A stretch of DNA of 18,949 nt from the NCBI GenBank assembly GCA_002418625.1, contig DIEM01000024.1, forward strand, positions 1-18,949, written 5' to 3'. The DNA is from Firmicutes bacterium UBA5774 (GTDB lineage: Bacteria; Bacillota; Clostridia; Peptostreptococcales; Anaerovoracaceae). Numbering within the stretch: the stretch's first letter is position 1; each line of letters opens with the position of its first letter. A program made the position numbers and the translations under genes. This document shows, in pieces, positions 14,616 to 18,949 of the stretch. Below the pieces are notes generated by a model. It made no database searches, was not told the origin of the DNA, and saw only the letters and a program-made list of their open reading frames with translations.

Positions 14616-14646
14616 ATTCCCATTCCAGTATATCTGAAATGGGAAT
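14616..14646. repeat. Long inverted repeat upstream of the aldehyde dehydrogenase gene
   Basis: ATTCCCATTCCAG (14616-14628) and CTGAAATGGGAAT (14634-14646) are 13-bp arms with one mismatch around TATAT. In minus-strand RNA the mismatch becomes a G-U pair and a short U-run follows, so it could end the activator transcript. It also covers a possible -10 (TATACT, 14627-14632) that has TTTGAT (14649-14654) 16 bp upstream, so it could equally be an operator. Apart from this, 14537-14753 holds no gene and no GG-N10-GC sigma54 promoter that I could find on the minus strand. Confidence 0.6.
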
Positions 14647-14753
14647 AAATCAAATTATCCGATGGTATAATAATGGGTGTACAAAACGGGAATTCTACGC
14701 TTCAGCATACTACAAAAGTCTATTCGCCCTTCCACTAAAAGCCCTTCAGTTGC

Positions 14754-16850
14754 TTATTTCAGATTGTATTTGGCCAGTCTGTCGTAAAAAGCGGACCTGC
14801 TTAAATTGAGCATCCTCGCCGCGGCACTCCTGTTCCCGTTGGCTCTCCTCAGGACATCCAGCAGCATTTCCTTCTCGAACTCGTTGATCGAATTTCGATA
14901 AGGCAACCCGGACGGCGTAGGCGCCTGAGCCATCTGCGTTATTTGGGCAGGAAGGTTCTCTATTCCTATTTCGCCTTCCCATACATAATTCGCCGCTCGT
15001 TCCATGGCATTTTCAAGTTCCCGGATGTTGCCGGGCCAGGAATACTCCTGCAAAGCCTTTCTGGCCTGTTCATTGATGCCCGTCACTTTTGAGCCGAGGA
15101 TCTGGTTATATTTTTCAATGAACGATTCCGCCAGAATGATGATATCCTCAGGACGTTTTCTAAGCGGCGGCAAATGGAACTCGATGACATTGAGCCTGTA
15201 GAACAGGTCCTCCCTGAAGGTTTTTTTCGCGATGGCTTCCCTCAGATCCTGATTTGTGGCCGCGATGATCCTGACATCCACGGTTTGCTTGCTGGTCCCG
15301 CCTACACGCATGAATTCCTTTTCCTGCAGAACCTGCAGTATCTTGACCTGGATAGATAAAGGCATGTCGCCGATCTCGTCCAGGAATATGGTCCCTTTGT
15401 TGGCCCTTTCGAAATAACCGGGCTTTCCATTCTTCAGCGCTCCGGTAAACGAACCCGGCGCATACCCGAAAAGCTCCGATTCGAATAACGTCTCCGGTAT
15501 GGATACACAATTGACTTTGACAAAAGGCTGTTTTGACCTGGGGCTTGCTTCGTGGATGCCCCGGGCGAACATATCCTTGCCGACGCCGCTCTCGCCGGTC
15601 AGAAGGACCGTGGAGCTGCTCCGCGCTATGAGCTGTGCATCCTGCTTGATTTTCATGAATGCCGGATTGTTTGTGACGATCTGGTCAAACCGGCTGTTGC
15701 TGCCGACCCTTTTTTCAAGCTCGTCACGGTAATACTCCACCTGCTGGTTCAAGTAGAACCATTTCCTGGCGATCTCTTCAGTGACCGCATTGTCGTTCAG
15801 ATAGACAGTGCTGACGATACCTGTGATGTCGGACTCCTTATTATTGCCCTTTTTGAAAGGTATATGCGAAACAATGCATTTCTTCCCGAAAATATCGCAG
15901 GAATCGACCTCCGCAGAGCCGGAACCGGCGATTTTCCCGGTGCCGGTCGTTTTGAGAACTGCCTGTATCGTGCTGCCGATGATCTGGTCAGGAGTCTGGG
16001 AAAGCAGCTGGCATGCCCTTTCATTGACATATTTGATGGTGCCTGATATGTCGGATACGAATACGCCGTCGGACGAAGCGCCGAGAACGCCATCGATGGT
16101 TGTCTGAAGCGCCTTGACGATCTCCAGTTCCTGGGCAATCTTTTCCATGTCCGAAATGTCCAGAAATGCAAAGCTTGAACCTATTTGCTCATCGTTTTCT
16201 ATGATCGGCACCTGGTTGATGATAACGGGCAGTGATTTGACCGTTTTTTTCGAACCGATCTGAAGCTGTTCCGATATGACGATTTCCGGCAGTATATCTC
16301 TCAGGTTTTTCCCCTTGATTTCGGAGAAATGCAGTTGGAACATTTTTTCGGCAGCAGGGTTCACTCGAAGAATGTCGCCTTCCATATCTACGATAATAAT
16401 GCCCTCATTATTGACTCTGAACAGGGATTCAAGCAAAGCGGACGATGCCGTGATCATACTCAGGCTTTCCCGCAGGTATTCCGCCGTTCCGATCATCCCG
16501 ACCACTCTATTGAAACGGTCAAGTACAACAACGCTGTCGACCTGACTTTTCGTCACCCTTCTGACCAGGGAATATTCATCATAAGTACGATCGACCGTTA
16601 CAAAAACAGGAGTATCGACCATGTAGGCATCGCATCTGGCTTCCAGGCCTACGCCCTCCAGCAGCGCCTTGTACAGCCGCTTCTTGGGAAATACGCCGAT
16701 CAGGTTTTCATTCTCATCAACAACTGGCAGCGTATTGATCTTATATTCCTGGTAATATTCGACGATCGTCCGTAAAGTATCTCCCGTATGAAGGACCTTG
16801 AAATTTTTGTTCATCATCTGTTCAACGGTCAACCGTTTGGAAACATCCAT
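14754..16850 (-). CDS. CBS-PAS-PAS sigma54-dependent transcriptional activator
   Basis: This 698-residue enhancer-binding protein has two CBS domains (about 1-120), two PAS domains (about 125-235 and 245-355), an AAA+ domain and a Fis-type helix-turn-helix (about 658-698; NGNRSAAARMLNLSRSAFYDRL). Walker A is GESGVGKD (419-426) and Walker B IFLDEIGD (from 488). The sigma54-contact loop reads GSFTGA (466-471) rather than the usual GAFTGA, and REDLFYRL carries the arginine finger region. I start it at ATG 16850, with AAGGAAGGA six bases upstream; an ATG at 16916 lies at the transcription start and is unlikely. CBS domains suggest adenylate or nucleotide sensing. The layout resembles PrdR-like regulators of clostridial amino acid fermentation. 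Neighbouring gcdA and the SucD-like gene are candidate targets. Confidence 0.93.
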   Translation of the reverse strand: MDVSKRLTVEQMMNKNFKVLHTGDTLRTIVEYYQEYKINTLPVVDENENLIGVFPKKRLYKALLEGVGLEARCDAYMVDTPVFVTVDRTYDEYSLVRRVTKSQVDSVVVLDRFNRVVGMIGTAEYLRESLSMITASSALLESLFRVNNEGIIIVDMEGDILRVNPAAEKMFQLHFSEIKGKNLRDILPEIVISEQLQIGSKKTVKSLPVIINQVPIIENDEQIGSSFAFLDISDMEKIAQELEIVKALQTTIDGVLGASSDGVFVSDISGTIKYVNERACQLLSQTPDQIIGSTIQAVLKTTGTGKIAGSGSAEVDSCDIFGKKCIVSHIPFKKGNNKESDITGIVSTVYLNDNAVTEEIARKWFYLNQQVEYYRDELEKRVGSNSRFDQIVTNNPAFMKIKQDAQLIARSSSTVLLTGESGVGKDMFARGIHEASPRSKQPFVKVNCVSIPETLFESELFGYAPGSFTGALKNGKPGYFERANKGTIFLDEIGDMPLSIQVKILQVLQEKEFMRVGGTSKQTVDVRIIAATNQDLREAIAKKTFREDLFYRLNVIEFHLPPLRKRPEDIIILAESFIEKYNQILGSKVTGINEQARKALQEYSWPGNIRELENAMERAANYVWEGEIGIENLPAQITQMAQAPTPSGLPYRNSINEFEKEMLLDVLRRANGNRSAAARMLNLSRSAFYDRLAKYNLK

Positions 16851-16920
16851 TTTTTGTCCTTCCTTTCGAGTTCCTGTGATTTCAAGATCCATCCCATTCC
16901 GATGATCCTTTGACATTCAT

Positions 16921-16950
16921 AGTATAGAATGAAATGCTCTCCATCGTCAA
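16921..16950 (-). promoter_or_regulatory. Sigma-A promoter of the CBS-PAS activator gene
   Basis: Minus-strand TTGACG (16945-16950), 18-bp spacer and TATACT (16921-16926). The start near 16914 gives a leader of about 64 nt before the ATG at 16850. Confidence 0.65.
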
Positions 16951-16960
16951 GATGACTGAT

Positions 16961-16996
16961 AAAAGGGGCTGCCCAAAGTCATTCGGTCAGCCCCTT
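16961..16996 (-). terminator. Intrinsic terminator after gcdA
   Basis: AAGGGGCTG (16988-16996) pairs perfectly with CAGCCCCTT (16963-16971), and the 3' arm runs straight into TTTT (16961-16964). It lies about 130 bp after the gcdA stop. The stretch between the hairpin and that stop holds only a doubtful 28-codon frame. Confidence 0.85.
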
Positions 16997-17129
16997 CATC
17001 ATCAATCCCGCAAACACCTGTTAATGATCCCGGATCGCCATGCCCAATGAGGCTCTGGCGTCTTTTATGATATATCGAGCACATGCTTGCAAGTATGCTT
17101 TGATCATGCCTGTCTTAAGGATCTCAAAA

Positions 17130-18872
17130 TCAGCCCTTGATGATCCTCGGAGTCAGCATCTGATGGACTGCGCAAATAGTCGTCGGATTCTGATAATAGG
17201 AGCCGACAAATGCCTTGCAGTAGTTCCTTAGATTCGGAAGGTCGACGATTTCATCGACAAAGCCCTTTTTCGCGCAATAGGCCGGTCTTGATTTATCGTT
17301 GTACTGCTGGATCATGTCATTCATCTTGGCTATAGTGGCATCCAGAGGCTTGCCGTCTGTCTGGTCCTTGACCAGTCTTCTGGCGTAAGATGCCGCGGCC
17401 GCCGTCTCGCCATGCATGACATAGATTTCGGTCGCTGCGGTTCCCAGTGTGAATGCATTATTGTTGTTCGCCTGCGGTCCGCCAAGCACGTAATGGGCAG
17501 CAGCCGTGCCTTTCCTTAAAACGATGGTCATCATCGGATTATCCGACTGCTCGATCGAATAGATCAGCGCCATCCCGAGGCCCAGCATTTCAGCCTGTTC
17601 AGCCGTGTCACCGACGTCGATCCCCGTCGTATCCTGAACCCAGATCAGCGGAATGCGGTCACGTCCGCAAAGCGTTACGAACTCGTTCATTTTTATGAGC
17701 CCTTCACGGTACAGTTTCCCGCCTATTCCCGGATAGTCGGCGTATTTGGGATAACCGGATCCGAGGCCGCCCTGATTGTTGGCGATGAAGCCGCACAGGA
17801 AGCCGTCGATCTTGGCCAGGCCGCAATACATTTCCGGTCCGTAATCAGGCCTGAATTCCATATGCTCGCTTTTGTCAAACAGCCTCGCCAGCACTTCCTG
17901 CATCGAGTAAGCGCGTCTCTGGTTGATCGGGATCAGGCTGTAGAGATCTGAAGCGTCAAACTTAGGCTCTGCAGGCTCCGCTACTCTGAAAAACTGCGGA
18001 TCATACGCAGGCAAAGTCTTCATGTAGCTTTTGATATCGTCAAGGACTTCCTCTTCGGTTTCGCATACGTCCCTGATGAAGCCGGTCCCGTTGTGATGAA
18101 TCTCCACGCGGCCCGGAGGCGTTGCCTTGAATTTCTTAGTCTGTTCGATCAGGTCAGCCGCGACTTCGTCATCGATGTATCCTTTTGGCGCCATGCCGCT
18201 GACGATGCCGGCACCGCCGACGGCCATATTGCATTTCTCATGACCTATGAGGATCGTCGGGCTGATCGAGTGATATCCGCCGCCGGCCGGATTGGTGCCG
18301 TATATGCCGACAATGATCGGAACGCCCAGCTTCTGAAGCTCGGCGTGACGGAAGAATGGCGTTCCGCTGCCCCTTCTGTTCGGATACAGCTGCTCCTGCT
18401 CCATGAGCTTTGCACCGCTGCAGTTCAGAACCCATACCAGAGGAAGATGCAGTCTCTTTGCGATATCGGTGACGCGCAGGACGTTGTCCGCCTGGCCGGA
18501 AAGCCATGCCCCGGCCATTACCTTATTGTTGGACGCTATGATGATAGCCCACTTTCCATCGATCTTGCCGAGGCCATCAATGACGCCGGTATTGCCTTCT
18601 TCGTTTCCAAGCGGGTCATAAATCGTGTGCAACGGACACCACGTGCCCGGATCCACGAGGTATTCAAGCCTCTGCCAGGCTGTCCACTCGCCCTTTTCGT
18701 TCATGGCTTCGGTTGCTTTACCGTTGTTCTTGACTCTTTCGACTTCCTGGGCTATCAAAGCCTCCTGGTTTTTCATTTCTTCTATATTTTGCTTGAGCGT
18801 GCGGGCGAGGTCGCTGCCTATGCCCGGCATCTCCGTAAAATATGGATGCAAAGGAAATCCTTTCTTAATCAT
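17130..18872 (-). CDS. gcdA: Glutaconyl-CoA decarboxylase alpha subunit (carboxyltransferase)
   Basis: This 580-residue protein closely resembles GcdA of Acidaminococcus fermentans (587 residues). It transfers the carboxyl group of glutaconyl-CoA to biotin on the gamma subunit, giving crotonyl-CoA; the beta subunit then couples decarboxylation to sodium export. Two crotonase-like carboxyltransferase halves are evident. The first has PLVWVLNCSGAK, YPNRRGSGTPFFRHAEL and YGTNPAGGGYHSIS. The second has GIGGKLYREGLIKMNEFVTL, WVQDTTGIDVG and RKGTAAAHYVLGGPQ. The start is the second ATG (18872), with GGGAG seven bases upstream; the first ATG (18878) is only one base from it. The beta, gamma and delta subunits and hydroxyglutaryl-CoA genes are not in the window and may lie to the right. 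Confidence 0.94.
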   Translation of the reverse strand: MIKKGFPLHPYFTEMPGIGSDLARTLKQNIEEMKNQEALIAQEVERVKNNGKATEAMNEKGEWTAWQRLEYLVDPGTWCPLHTIYDPLGNEEGNTGVIDGLGKIDGKWAIIIASNNKVMAGAWLSGQADNVLRVTDIAKRLHLPLVWVLNCSGAKLMEQEQLYPNRRGSGTPFFRHAELQKLGVPIIVGIYGTNPAGGGYHSISPTILIGHEKCNMAVGGAGIVSGMAPKGYIDDEVAADLIEQTKKFKATPPGRVEIHHNGTGFIRDVCETEEEVLDDIKSYMKTLPAYDPQFFRVAEPAEPKFDASDLYSLIPINQRRAYSMQEVLARLFDKSEHMEFRPDYGPEMYCGLAKIDGFLCGFIANNQGGLGSGYPKYADYPGIGGKLYREGLIKMNEFVTLCGRDRIPLIWVQDTTGIDVGDTAEQAEMLGLGMALIYSIEQSDNPMMTIVLRKGTAAAHYVLGGPQANNNNAFTLGTAATEIYVMHGETAAAASYARRLVKDQTDGKPLDATIAKMNDMIQQYNDKSRPAYCAKKGFVDEIVDLPNLRNYCKAFVGSYYQNPTTICAVHQMLTPRIIKG

Positions 18873-18949
18873 GTTCATTCTCCCTTCAGATCAAATACAA
18901 TTCAAGCCGATCGTGAAAACCGCCTACCTGTTAGGCTGGTAGCCGAGCT
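18873..18949 (-). other. gcdA upstream region, cut by the window edge
   Basis: Minus-strand CTACC-AGCCTAACA-GGTAG and the overlapping GCCT-AACAGGT-AGGC can form small hairpins near the edge, followed by GGTTTTC. This could be the terminator of an upstream gene or part of a leader. No sigma54 (GG-N10-GC) or clear sigma-A promoter was found in the visible part. Confidence 0.3.

Noticed and set aside
16851..16916. Upstream ATG at 16916 for the CBS-PAS activator
   Set aside because: It coincides with the predicted transcription start (-10 TATACT at 16921-16926), so it could not be translated from that promoter.
17021..17107. 28-codon minus-strand frame between gcdA and its terminator
   Set aside because: The only purine-rich site sits directly against the ATG, the peptide resembles nothing I know, and the length is expected by chance.

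Overview
The window looks like a chromosomal segment of an anaerobic, amino-acid-fermenting member of the Clostridia (Firmicutes). The evidence is an asparagine T-box, an ANTAR-controlled type I glutamine synthetase, strong GGAGG-type ribosome binding sites, a glutaconyl-CoA decarboxylase alpha subunit, a Clostridium kluyveri SucD-like CoA-acylating aldehyde dehydrogenase, and a CBS-PAS-sigma54 activator of the kind clostridia use for amino-acid fermentation genes. Base composition looks balanced (about half G+C by eye). I saw no insertion sequence, phage gene, tRNA, rRNA or CRISPR array.

Layout: (1) 1-3611: the 3' part of an OmpR-type response regulator (+) converges on a minus-strand operon. 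That operon encodes a 93-residue unknown protein, an ErcA-like iron alcohol dehydrogenase homologue, and a PAS-GGDEF-HD-GYP cyclic-di-GMP enzyme. (2) 3618-7666: a divergent nitrogen-assimilation unit. asnB (-) lies behind a T-box leader whose specifier reads AAC (Asn). glnA (+) lies behind a leader with two hexaloop hairpins and a terminator, and is followed by an ANTAR response regulator that probably acts on that leader. (3) About 7661-8019: a minus-strand unit with a perfect -35, a 17-bp spacer, a near-consensus -10, a dense set of possible helices, no open reading frame and a terminator-like 3' hairpin. I interpret it as an unidentified structured noncoding RNA of about 320 nt. (4) 8142-11765: a minus-strand operon for a polar-amino-acid ABC transporter (lipoprotein, permease, ATPase) with an MFS carrier appended. 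A LuxR-type regulator gene (11875-12981) with its own promoter and terminator lies upstream. (5) 13085-18872: three minus-strand genes, namely a glutaconyl-CoA decarboxylase alpha subunit, a CBS-PAS-PAS-AAA+-Fis activator, and a SucD-like aldehyde dehydrogenase. Terminator hairpins or an inverted repeat separate them.

How they fit together: GlnA makes glutamine, which AsnB uses as its nitrogen donor. The two genes fire outward from a shared intergenic region of about 500 bp, and each is gated by its own RNA attenuator (uncharged tRNA-Asn for asnB, the ANTAR protein for glnA). The transporter operon and the glutaconyl-CoA/aldehyde genes suit an amino-acid-degrading lifestyle. The points most worth a second look are the unassigned RNA beside the ANTAR gene, the ErcA-like/c-di-GMP operon, the glnA dual-hexaloop leader, and the asnB attenuator, in which the terminator's 3' arm contains the Shine-Dalgarno sequence and its U-run doubles as the spacer to the start codon. 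All calls rest on reading the sequence and remembered family features; no database search or folding program was run.
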